A stretch of DNA of 22,554 bases from positions 1 through 22,554 of the forward strand of contig CAYRJA010000045.1 of assembly GCA_964424455.1 (NCBI GenBank), written 5' to 3'. Positions within the stretch are counted from its first letter, which is position 1. Each line of letters opens with the position of its first letter. The notes beneath the pieces were generated by a model. The model had not been told where the DNA came from and ran no database searches. It saw only the letters and a list, made by a program, of their open reading frames with translations. The translations under genes and the position numbers were made by a program. Below, piece after piece: positions 16,471 to 22,554 of the stretch. Source of the stretch: CAYRJA01 sp964424455. GTDB lineage: Bacteria > Bacteroidota > Bacteroidia > Chitinophagales > UBA10324.

Positions 16471-17128
16471 TAACCTTTATATTTTTAAAAGTGGTGACTT
16501 TGTAAAATTCTTTACCATTCTTGTAATTGATCTGAACGATTTCTGTTGGGAACATCAGTCCGCTGAACAATTTATAATTATTAAAAAACTGTTTTGAAGA
16601 GGGTTGATTGTTTTTATCCATAAAAACAATTCCATAAAGCTGTTTATTCTTTTGCGAAATTAATACATCTCCAACGGCTTCTTTCAACTCCTTTTTAGTG
16701 GGACGCCATGTGGAAATAACCAAGCTGTCTTCCTTTGCAACATCTACTAATTGATATAAAGTGTTTTTACCGGTTAAACCATAATTTCCCAACCTATCTG
16801 ACATAGAGAGGTTAAATATTGAAAAGTCAACCAAACCAAGAACAGGAACTTTTGCTTTAATTTTCCCATCAGCTATTTCATACGCTGCCGTATCAGTTAG
16901 TACTGATAGGGAAGGAGAAGGGAATTTCAGATTATATACAACTTTACCTTTTGTACGGTCAAAATATACAGTTCCCATTGAAAGTGAAGAACTGCCGTCA
17001 ATCAGGTTTTCTTTAATACTAAAGTCTGCCTTTAGTCTAAAAAACTGTTGTCCAAGCGTGGGCTTGGACAACAGTAAAGAAAAAGATAATATTAAAAGAA
17101 AGGAATAGATATTCCGCTTTAATCTCAT
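16421..17128 (-). CDS. LolA-like outer-membrane lipoprotein carrier family protein
   Basis: A 235-residue exported protein with a strong signal peptide (RNIYSFLLILSFSLLLSKPTLGQ). The mature part shows the LolA-fold pattern of a half barrel: FRLKADFSIKEN, MGTVYFDRTKGKVVYNL, a run for AYEIADGKIKAKVP, then SLVISTWRPTKK, LYGIVFMDKN and FPTEIVQINYKNGKEFYKVT. Such proteins carry lipoproteins or other lipids across the periplasm. I start at ATG 17128, which shares one base with the TAA of the preceding gene (TAATG). A frame opening 48 bases earlier has a non-signal N-terminus. Codons for the end of the signal peptide form a strong terminator-like hairpin (listed separately). The end overlaps yidD by 50 bases. 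Confidence 0.75.
   Translation of the reverse strand: MRLKRNIYSFLLILSFSLLLSKPTLGQQFFRLKADFSIKENLIDGSSSLSMGTVYFDRTKGKVVYNLKFPSPSLSVLTDTAAYEIADGKIKAKVPVLGLVDFSIFNLSMSDRLGNYGLTGKNTLYQLVDVAKEDSLVISTWRPTKKELKEAVGDVLISQKNKQLYGIVFMDKNNQPSSKQFFNNYKLFSGLMFPTEIVQINYKNGKEFYKVTTFKNIKVNDLSENIFYNFSIPLQ
17039..17075 (-). terminator. intragenic intrinsic terminator-like hairpin
   Basis: On the minus strand, CTGTTGTCCAAG (17074-17063), loop CCCACG, CTTGGACAACAG (17056-17045), then TTTTTT (17044-17039). The stem is 12 bp perfect, or 13 counting the next A-T pair, and half G/C. It encodes LLSKPTLGQQFF at the signal-peptide end of the LolA-like gene, about 55 bases after its ATG. It has the full form of an intrinsic terminator. 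Confidence 0.7.
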
Positions 17129-17571
17129 TAGAAGAATAAGAAAGAACCTCCTCCGATTAAAACAACAAATACCCACCAGAGAATGTAAAGAGCAGCGCTT
17201 ACTAAGCAGCCATACAATGCCTTTTTAGTTTCCTCACTATCCTGTACTACTAAGTAAACAATAAGAATACCTACCCAGCTCAGACAGAAACCCCAAACGA
17301 AAGAAGGAATTCCTGCAGGACCGCTTGCTGTTGTAGCAAAACCAGCGTTGCTGTTCAGATTAACATCCTGAACAATGCTGTTGTTTTCGTTCTTCAACTG
17401 GTCAAGTGTAACACCATCGTGAGTGTTTACATAACTCTCAACTTTGTTCAGTTGAGTCATTTCTTTGCTTACGGCATTTTTGTCGTACCGGAACAAAGAA
17501 GAATTTTCTGCTTTTGCTGCAAACATGCTAGCAACAAAAGTGATTGCGAGGAGTAAGCTTTTCATTTTCAT
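17128..17571 (-). CDS. small exported membrane protein of unknown function
   Basis: A 147-residue protein I cannot assign. Residues 1-21 are a signal peptide (LLLAITFVASMFAAKAE). A polar, Asn/Ser-rich segment covers 22-90 (KVESYVNTHDGVTLDQLKNE). Two membrane helices follow, at about 91-109 (FVWGFCLSWVGILIVYLVV) and 118-140 (ALYGCLVSAALYILWWVFVV), ending GGSFLFF. The two helices with a short charged loop (QDSEETKK) resemble the small membrane modules found beside lipoprotein genes in Bacteroidota. It leads the LolA-like/YidD block; its TAA overlaps the ATG of the next gene by one base. A start at the second Met (two codons later) is possible. Confidence 0.7.
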   Translation of the reverse strand: MKMKSLLLAITFVASMFAAKAENSSLFRYDKNAVSKEMTQLNKVESYVNTHDGVTLDQLKNENNSIVQDVNLNSNAGFATTASGPAGIPSFVWGFCLSWVGILIVYLVVQDSEETKKALYGCLVSAALYILWWVFVVLIGGGSFLFF

Positions 17572-17616
17572 AATTGTTTGTTTTTAGAATTCTGATTATT
17601 TAATTATTGTTCATGA

Positions 17617-17624
17617 CAAATGTA
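17617..17624 (-). promoter_or_regulatory. -7 element of the LolA-like/YidD block
   Basis: Minus-strand TACATTTG is an exact TAnnTTTG match, 45 bases before the first ATG of the block. The -33 region is A-rich without a clear TTG. The leader contains AATAATTAAAT and AAAACAAACAATT, A-rich as in Bacteroidota translation leaders. Confidence 0.45.
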
Positions 17625-17698
17625 AATCTTTTCTCTTTCGGAGATAATTTTTTTAGACAAAATTATTTTTAGTAATCCGCAGGGGGATGTTAATAATT

Positions 17699-18577
17699 TT
17701 ATACAGCAGATGTTACAGTATCACGGCTTATCTTTTTTACCAATCCCTGTAACACATTACCGGGTCCGCACTCAATATATTCTTTAGCGCCGTCTGCTGT
17801 CATTTGCTGAATGGTCTGAGTCCATCGAACAGGAGCAGTAAGTTGAGCAATCAGGTTTTTCTTTATTGTGTCGGGCGAGATAGTGGGTAGAGCTGTTACA
17901 TTCTGGTAAACAGGACAAACAGGATTTGCAAAAGAGGTTTGTTCAATTGCCGCTTGCAGTTCTTTCCTTGCTGGTTCCATCAGAGGAGAATGAAAGGCAC
18001 CGCCGACAGGAAGTAACAGCGCCCGCTTTGCTCCGGCAGCTTTCAATTTTTCACAAGCAATTTTTACACCTTCCACAGAGCCGCTTATCACCAACTGACC
18101 CGGACAGTTGTAATTAGCCGGTACAACAATATGATCTGTTACAGAAGCACAAATATCTTCCACCATTTTATCATCTAATCCGAGAATGGCTGCCATAGTA
18201 GAGGGTTGTGCTTCACACGCTTTCTGCATAGCCAGCGCACGCTGTGACACTAACTGAAGTGCATCTTCAAAAGACAATGTATTATTGGCAACAAGGGCAG
18301 AAAATTCTCCGAGTGAATGACCTGCCACCATGTCGGGCTTGAATGAATCGCCTAAAGTTTTCACCTTGATTACTGAGTGAAGGAAAATGGCGGGTTGTGT
18401 TACTTTAGTCTGCTTCAGTTCTTCATCTGTTCCGCTGAACATGATGTCGGTAATTCTGAAGCTGAGAATTGTATTGGCTTTTTCAAAAAGCTCTTTTGCG
18501 GTTGTATTGGAATCGTAAAGGTCTTTACCCATTCCGGCAAATTGCGAACCTTGTCCGGGGAAGATGTATGCTTTCAT
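17699..18577 (-). CDS. fabD: malonyl-CoA:ACP transacylase
   Basis: Moves malonyl from CoA to acyl carrier protein to start type II fatty-acid synthesis. The N-terminus FPGQGSQ (6-12) gives the oxyanion glutamine. The catalytic serine is S88 in GHSLGEF, with R113 (SQRALAMQ) holding the malonyl carboxylate and H196 (GGAFHSPLM) as partner of the serine. ANYNCPGQLVISG and the C-terminal YIECGPGNVLQGLVKKI are typical. Length of 292 aa is normal. It stands alone on the minus strand here. No promoter of clear quality is seen. Confidence 0.97.
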   Translation of the reverse strand: MKAYIFPGQGSQFAGMGKDLYDSNTTAKELFEKANTILSFRITDIMFSGTDEELKQTKVTQPAIFLHSVIKVKTLGDSFKPDMVAGHSLGEFSALVANNTLSFEDALQLVSQRALAMQKACEAQPSTMAAILGLDDKMVEDICASVTDHIVVPANYNCPGQLVISGSVEGVKIACEKLKAAGAKRALLLPVGGAFHSPLMEPARKELQAAIEQTSFANPVCPVYQNVTALPTISPDTIKKNLIAQLTAPVRWTQTIQQMTADGAKEYIECGPGNVLQGLVKKISRDTVTSAV

Positions 18578-18592
18578 TATTGAAAATAGAAT

Positions 18593-18766
18593 TTAGGCGT
18601 AAAGAAAAGAAAATTTTATAGCGTTGTTATTTACCTTATTAATTTCAGGCAAAGTAACTACGACTGTTTGTTTCTTTGCATTTGAATCCACAAGATTGAT
18701 TAAGGTATTTAAAGCAGTTTGAAATTTTGGGGTGTTGAGTATATTTACAAGTAAGCAGATATTCAA
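18593..18766 (-). other. short open frame upstream of fabD, possible gene remnant
   Basis: A minus-strand frame stays open for 57 codons from TTG 18766 to a TAA 15 bases before the fabD ATG. It contains protein-like text (FQTALNTLINLVDSNAKKQ, TVVVTLPEINKV). It overlaps the likely promoter of the beta-lactamase gene on the other strand. It may be a small gene, a decayed gene end or chance. Confidence 0.2.
18718..18747 (+). promoter_or_regulatory. promoter of the beta-lactamase gene
   Basis: TTTG (18718-18721), 18 bp, then TATATTTA (18740-18747), seven of eight to TAnnTTTG. Transcription would start near 18754, with a leader of about 30 A-rich bases. Confidence 0.5.
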
Positions 18767-18783
18767 ACAAACGGCAAAGACAA

Positions 18784-19533
18784 ATGAAGAGCATAATCAC
18801 AACACTAATTTTCTCTACAATAATTCTAAGTTGTAGTACTTTGAAAAAGACTATGGAAACGAATAAAATTGTCCATCAAACAAATGACTTGATAATAACC
18901 CAAGTTTCTGAAAACGCATTTGAATTCATCTCATTTTTACAAACTAAAGACTATGGAGTTGTACATGGAAATGGTCTATTTGTAAGAAGTAATAATGAGG
19001 TAATTATTTTTAACACAACAGCTAACGACAAAAGTTCAGAAGAATTAATCAAATGGATTTCAGACACACTACATTGTAAAATAAACGCTGTAATACCTAC
19101 ACATTTTCATCCTGATTGCTTAGGTGGACTAAAAGTATTTAAGGACAAAAACATACCTTCTTATGCTTATTACAAGACTATAGAATTGGCTAAAGAAAAC
19201 AATTTTGTAGTCCCTGAAAATAGTTTTAAGGACTCTTTAGTACTGAAAGTGGGTGACAAAAAAGTAATAGCTAAATTTTTAGGTGAAGGGCATACAAAAG
19301 ATAATATTATTGGATATTTTCCGAGTGAAAATGTTATGTTTGGAGGTTGTCTGATTAAGGAAATAAACGCAACAAAAGGATATTTGGTTGACGCAAATGT
19401 TAAGGCTTGGTCGGCAACTGTTGAAAGAGTGAAAAGGGAATATCCGAACGTAAAAGTTGTAATTCCCGGACACGGAAAATTTGGAAACGAAAAATTACTT
19501 GACTATACAATTGAACTTTTTAAAGAACAATAA
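18784..19533 (+). CDS. subclass B1 metallo-beta-lactamase, predicted lipoprotein
   Basis: Zinc beta-lactamase of subclass B1, expected to open the beta-lactam ring, including carbapenems. All six zinc ligands are present: H107, H109 and D111 in THFHPDCLGG, H170 in GEGH, C189 in FGGCLIKE and H230 in IPGHGKFG. K192, three residues after C189, is the usual substrate-binding lysine. GYLVDANVKAW resembles the GYIGEANVEQW region of BlaB-type enzymes. The N-terminus has a lipobox (ILSC, Cys17), so it should be anchored in a membrane. An oddity is NTTAN where most B1 enzymes have an aspartate (DTP). Length (249 aa) is normal. It lies alone between two long gaps, like a recent insertion. The activity spectrum is unknown. 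Confidence 0.9.
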   Translation: MKSIITTLIFSTIILSCSTLKKTMETNKIVHQTNDLIITQVSENAFEFISFLQTKDYGVVHGNGLFVRSNNEVIIFNTTANDKSSEELIKWISDTLHCKINAVIPTHFHPDCLGGLKVFKDKNIPSYAYYKTIELAKENNFVVPENSFKDSLVLKVGDKKVIAKFLGEGHTKDNIIGYFPSENVMFGGCLIKEINATKGYLVDANVKAWSATVERVKREYPNVKVVIPGHGKFGNEKLLDYTIELFKEQ

Positions 19534-19903
19534 ATGAACATCTGCTAACAAACAAATTGGCAATAGAGCAGGTGAAGTACTTCTTATTGAACTTTTATGC
19601 TTTTAACCGAACAGTAGTTTTTCAAATCAACAGTAGTACTGAAACGCTCCACCTTCGGCAATACCTGAACAGTTAGTTTACCGAACTCCGTTACAGATTT
19701 ACATGGGCAGTTTTAAAAAATTACAACCTATTGCACTTGTAACTTGAATCCGTACTTAACAGAAAAAATTCAAATACTTTTTTTATTTCATTAAACTTTA
19801 TACATTTCCACACTTGAATTCCTGATTCTCATTGCATTTGTAGAAGTGAGATACAGAATGTGGAAGATGAGACAGATTTTTGAACAGATAATTCATTTTT
19901 AAG
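19534..19903. other. 370-base gap after the beta-lactamase gene
   Basis: No gene I can support. The first 170 bases are richer in G and C than the rest and, read leftward, hold two overlapping stop-ended frames (one with LTVQVLPKVERF, one with CSGIAEGGAF). This looks like a decayed or repeated element. A 23-base stretch (19654-19676) matches 22134-22156 at 19 positions. The last 160 bases are AT-rich leader of the next gene; TGCATTTG at 19833-19840 is one base off a -7 element. Confidence 0.4.
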
Positions 19904-20425
19904 TTGAAGAAAGCTAAGACAAAACCAGCCAAAAAGAAGGCAGCCGCAAAAAAAGTGGTGAAGAAAAGTACGAAACCGGCTCAGAAAAAATTGACGGCAA
20001 CAAAGAAAGAAACTGTAGCAGCCAAAGCGCCTTCCGTATCTTCCAAGAGAAAAAAATTCTCATTAGAGTATGTGATTAAATCATCACCTTCCATTCTTTA
20101 TGAATTTATTTCAACGCCCACTTTAATGTCTGAATGGTTTGCCGACGAGGTGGATTCGTTCAAAAATGAATATTCTTTTACATGGGACGGAGAAGTTCAT
20201 AAAGCTAAAATGGTGGATTCATCGGAAAATGAATTTATCCGTTTTAAGTGGATAGATGATGAATACCATGATGAGTATTTTGAATTCAGAATTTCATCTA
20301 CTGAAATTACAGGTGACACAGTTCTTACGATTATTGATTTCTGCGAGCCTAACGATCTGAAGGCAGAAACTATGCTTTGGGATTCGCAGGTTCATGCGCT
20401 TATGCAGCAAAGCGGATCCATATAA
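19904..20425 (+). CDS. START-like (SRPBCC) protein with lysine-rich N-terminal tail
   Basis: Residues 52-165 match the START_2/SRPBCC protein of Bacteroidota, about 125 aa, a hydrophobic-ligand cavity fold: FSLEYVIKSSPSILYEFIS, LMSEWFADEV, YSFTWDGEVHKAKM, FIRFKWID, YFEFRIS and LWDSQVHALMQQ. Ligand unknown. Unusual here is residues 1-51, with about 20 lysines plus A, P and T (KTKPAKKKAAAKK), like the tail of histone H1. The start must be TTG at 19904, since an in-frame TAA lies 15 bases upstream and the first in-frame ATG is inside the domain. The C-terminus is a little shorter than relatives. A nucleic-acid-binding tail is inferred from composition. Confidence 0.8.
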   Translation: MKKAKTKPAKKKAAAKKVVKKSTKPAQKKLTATKKETVAAKAPSVSSKRKKFSLEYVIKSSPSILYEFISTPTLMSEWFADEVDSFKNEYSFTWDGEVHKAKMVDSSENEFIRFKWIDDEYHDEYFEFRISSTEITGDTVLTIIDFCEPNDLKAETMLWDSQVHALMQQSGSI

Positions 20426-20427
20426 TC

Positions 20428-20458
20428 GCCGGTATATTCTATGCCATTTTATTCCGGC
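20428..20458 (+). terminator. weak hairpin after the START-like gene
   Basis: GCCGG and CCGGC form a 5-bp stem around 21 bases just past the stop. There is no strong T run after it. It could be a weak terminator. Confidence 0.25.
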
Positions 20459-20528
20459 TTAGATTACTGTTTTACAAATACTATACATAAATGTCTGTAA
20501 TCAGTTGTCATAGGAAATTATTGATAAA

Positions 20529-20559
20529 TTGATTTTTACTTTTTTCTCCGTTATCTTTC
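20529..20559 (+). promoter_or_regulatory. promoter of the M20 dipeptidase gene
   Basis: TTG (20529-20531), 20 bp, TATCTTTC (20552-20559), seven of eight to TAnnTTTG. The leader would be about 12 bases. Confidence 0.45.
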
Positions 20560-20577
20560 GCCTTCTAAATCAATAGT

Positions 20578-21945
20578 ATGACACCTCAAGAATATCTTAA
20601 TACTAACAAGCAGCGATTCTTAGATGAACTGTTTGAATTGCTGCGCATTCCATCGGTAAGCGCAGATCCCAAGTTTAGAAACGATGTGTTTGCAGCAGCA
20701 GAATACATAAAGAAAAAACTGAAAGAAGCCGGAGCAGATAAAACCGAAGTGATGCCTACAGGAGGATATCCGATTGTTTATGGCGAAAAAATAATAGACG
20801 CAAAACTTCCTACTGTTCTGGTGTATGGACACTATGATGTTCAGCCTGCCGATCCTTATGAACTTTGGACAACACCACCGTTTGAACCTGTAATCCGCAA
20901 CGAAAAGATATTTGCGCGTGGAGCTTGTGACGATAAAGGTCAGATGTTCATGCACATTAAGGCGTTTGAAGCGATGATGAAAACCGGCTCGCTTCATTGT
21001 AACATTAAGTTTATGATTGAAGGTGAAGAAGAAGTCGGCTCGTCTAATCTTGATAAATTTCTGAAGGATAATAAAGAGAAACTGAAAGCAGATGTAGTGT
21101 TAATTTCAGATACTTCTATGATTGCAAATAATTGCCCGTCTATTACCGTCGGGCTTCGCGGGTTGACTTATATGGAAGTGGAAGTAACCGGACCTAACCG
21201 TGATTTGCATAGCGGAACTTATGGTGGCGGTGTGGCAAATTCGGCTTTTGAACTTGCCCGTATGATTTCAAAAATGAAAGACAAGAACAATCACATCACT
21301 ATTCCGGGTTTTTATGATGATGTTCGGGCGCTGAGCAAGAAGGAGAGAAAGGAATTGAATAATCGCCCTTTCAGTTTAAGCAAGTACATGAAAGAATTAG
21401 GATTGAAAGATGTGGAAGGAGAGAAGGGTTATACCACACTCGAAAGGGTATCCATTCGTCCTACGGTAGAGGTAAACGGAATATGGGGCGGTTACACAGG
21501 TGAAGGAGCAAAGACGGTACTGCCTGCAAAAGCATCAGCGAAAATTTCTATGCGGTTAGTGCCGAATCAGAAATCAAAGAAGATAGAAAAACTGTTTGAA
21601 AAGTATTTCAAAAGCATTGCACCAAAATCTGTAAAGGTGAAAGTAACGGCACTACATGGCGGTGAACCTGCTGTAACACCTACGGATACTATTGCCTATA
21701 AAGCTGCCAGCAAAGCAATGAAGACTTCATTCGGAAAAGAACCTATTCCGGGTTACGAAGGAGGAAGTATTCCGATAGTGGCTTCGTTTGAAAATATTCT
21801 CGGATTGAAAACTATTCTGATGGGCTTTGGGCTGGATAGCGATGCACTTCATTCGCCGAATGAGAATTATGGATTGTTTAATTTCTATAAAGGAATTGAA
21901 ACGATTCCGCATTTTTACAAGTACTATGCTGAGATGAGCAAATAG
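20578..21945 (+). CDS. M20 family dipeptidase
   Basis: Di-zinc peptidase of the M20 family, cytoplasmic with no signal peptide, cleaving dipeptides or short peptides. Metal ligands and catalytic residues are visible: H85 and D87 in YGHYDVQP, D118 in GACDDKGQ, E150-E152 in EGEEEVGS, D178 in ISDTSM and H425 in DALHSPNENYG. RGLTYMEVEVTGPNRDLHSG is the typical lead into the dimerisation domain (about 200-360), with its conserved histidine in DLHSG. Length of 455 aa matches the Bacteroidota dipeptidase group. It is transcribed alone from the promoter upstream. No anomaly. Confidence 0.95.
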   Translation: MTPQEYLNTNKQRFLDELFELLRIPSVSADPKFRNDVFAAAEYIKKKLKEAGADKTEVMPTGGYPIVYGEKIIDAKLPTVLVYGHYDVQPADPYELWTTPPFEPVIRNEKIFARGACDDKGQMFMHIKAFEAMMKTGSLHCNIKFMIEGEEEVGSSNLDKFLKDNKEKLKADVVLISDTSMIANNCPSITVGLRGLTYMEVEVTGPNRDLHSGTYGGGVANSAFELARMISKMKDKNNHITIPGFYDDVRALSKKERKELNNRPFSLSKYMKELGLKDVEGEKGYTTLERVSIRPTVEVNGIWGGYTGEGAKTVLPAKASAKISMRLVPNQKSKKIEKLFEKYFKSIAPKSVKVKVTALHGGEPAVTPTDTIAYKAASKAMKTSFGKEPIPGYEGGSIPIVASFENILGLKTILMGFGLDSDALHSPNENYGLFNFYKGIETIPHFYKYYAEMSK

Positions 21946-21965
21946 TAAAGTATTTACTGTAAGAA

Positions 21966-22157
21966 TTATTTCGAATCATAATCCAAACCATCTTCGAGGA
22001 TTCTTTTCCTTTTAGAATTGAATTCAGGACTAAAAATGCTCCTCTGTTTACTGTAACAGTTGCATTGAATATTGTTCAGATCAAGCACTGAATAGGCATT
22101 TTCAATAGAAAAATTCCTTTCTCGCAGGGTTAATTTCCGCGATACCTGTACAGTGAG
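21966..22157 (-). other. 63 sense codons in frame after the amber stop
   Basis: Reading leftward after the TAG at 22160-22158, the same frame is open for 63 codons to TAA at 21968-21966, without a start codon at its head. The text looks protein-like and basic (VSRKLTLRERNFSIENAY, FNSKRKRILEDGLDYDSK). It may be the original end of the interrupted gene, read-through sequence, or a remnant of another element. Confidence 0.3.
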
Positions 22158-22554
22158 CTACTGAAAATATCCTGTGCCGAATTGGAATTCAGCCCGAATT
22201 TCATAAAAACTTTTTCCCATCATCCGGGTATCTTCCGATGAATTAAGTTTATATCCTTTTCCGACTATATATCTCAACTCCTCATGTAATGAGGAAAGGA
22301 GATTGTCTGTTGAATTAGTAATGTTAATTTGCTTTACGCGGGATTTATCCTGTGAGAAGAATACAACTAATTTTTTTGTCTGAAGTTTTTGTCATCTGTA
22401 GTGTATGTTATTACAAATGAAGTGTCTGTAACAGTTGTTACAACCGATGAATCCACTTTGTACTTGCCGATAAGAGTAGTTTTATGAATGTCTGAATTTA
22501 TAAAGGATAGAAATTCCCTTTTCCAGTCCGGATTTTTGTTGAGCCGGTTCTCGC
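22158..22554 (-). pseudogene. partial gene with -1 frameshift, function unknown
   Basis: The 5' end lies beyond the window. From 22554 leftward a frame reads WKREFLSFINSDIH, KYKVDSSVVTTVTDTSFVI and TYTTDDKNFRQKN, then TAG at 22369-22367. The -1 frame opens 24 bases before that stop and continues as LVVFFSQDKSRVKQINI, STDNLLSSLHEELRYIVGKG and MMGKSFYEIRAEFQFGTGYF to TAG at 22160-22158. Both parts look like one protein of alternating strands, perhaps a periplasmic beta-sandwich. I do not recognise the family. The break falls on a run of seven A (T on the plus strand, 22371-22377). One missing A would explain it, as would mutation or programmed slippage. Confidence 0.6.

Noticed and set aside
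17644..17666. AT-only inverted repeat ATAATTTT/AAAATTAT between fabD and the membrane-protein gene
   Set aside because: The stem has no G or C, there is no T tract in the fabD direction, and such pairs are expected in a region this AT-rich.
22367..22392. Calling programmed -1 frameshifting as established
   Set aside because: A missing base in a seven-A run is a common read error or mutation, so the region is listed as a pseudogene with the recoding idea kept as a hypothesis.

Overview
The window comes from a low-GC member of the Bacteroidota, probably a free-living Chitinophagales- or Sphingobacteriales-like lineage; the lineage is inferred, not searched. Three things point this way. Start codons are preceded by A-rich leaders without Shine-Dalgarno sequences. 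Several intergenic gaps carry the Bacteroidota sigma factor signature (TTG or TTTG, about 18-20 bp, then TAnnTTTG). The gene content also fits: DUF983, a large secreted M1 peptidase, a bacterial phosphosulfolactate synthase, the long form of PurC and a START_2-type protein.

Layout. 1-4181: DUF983 protein, a small membrane protein of unknown function, and a 1034-residue secreted M1 metallopeptidase. 4462-6664: a TPR protein and comA. 6665-8872: a compact type II restriction-modification pair wedged between comA and aroE. 8873-11581: aroE, rmuC and a LolD-like ATPase. 11590-11663: tRNA-Ala(GGC) on the minus strand. 11689-13478: a small exported protein and purC. 13494-17571: a minus-strand envelope gene set made of a small membrane protein, a LolA-like carrier, an exported YidD and two paralogous TPR plus PGAG-motif membrane proteins. 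It is interrupted by an IS200-like Y1 (HUH) transposase and an AT-rich spacer holding two direct repeats. 17699-18577: fabD. 18784-19533: a subclass B1 metallo-beta-lactamase lipoprotein with all zinc ligands. 19904-21945: a START-like protein with a histone-H1-like lysine-rich tail, then an M20 dipeptidase. 21966-22554: a minus-strand gene interrupted by a -1 frameshift and then an amber codon.

How the genes fit together. Most of the window is housekeeping: shikimate, purine and fatty-acid synthesis, and DNA maintenance. Accessory insertions sit on top: the R-M pair, the Y1 transposase and perhaps the beta-lactamase. The most interesting stretch is the LolA-like/YidD/TPR block. Its genes overlap or share start and stop bases. 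YidD and both TPR proteins carry signal peptides, which implies a periplasmic or envelope task. A near-perfect intrinsic terminator lies inside the signal-peptide codons of the LolA-like gene, suggesting attenuation within the operon. The second structural oddity is the interrupted gene at the right edge, where the shift falls on a slippery A_AAA_AAT heptamer immediately before the stop codon.
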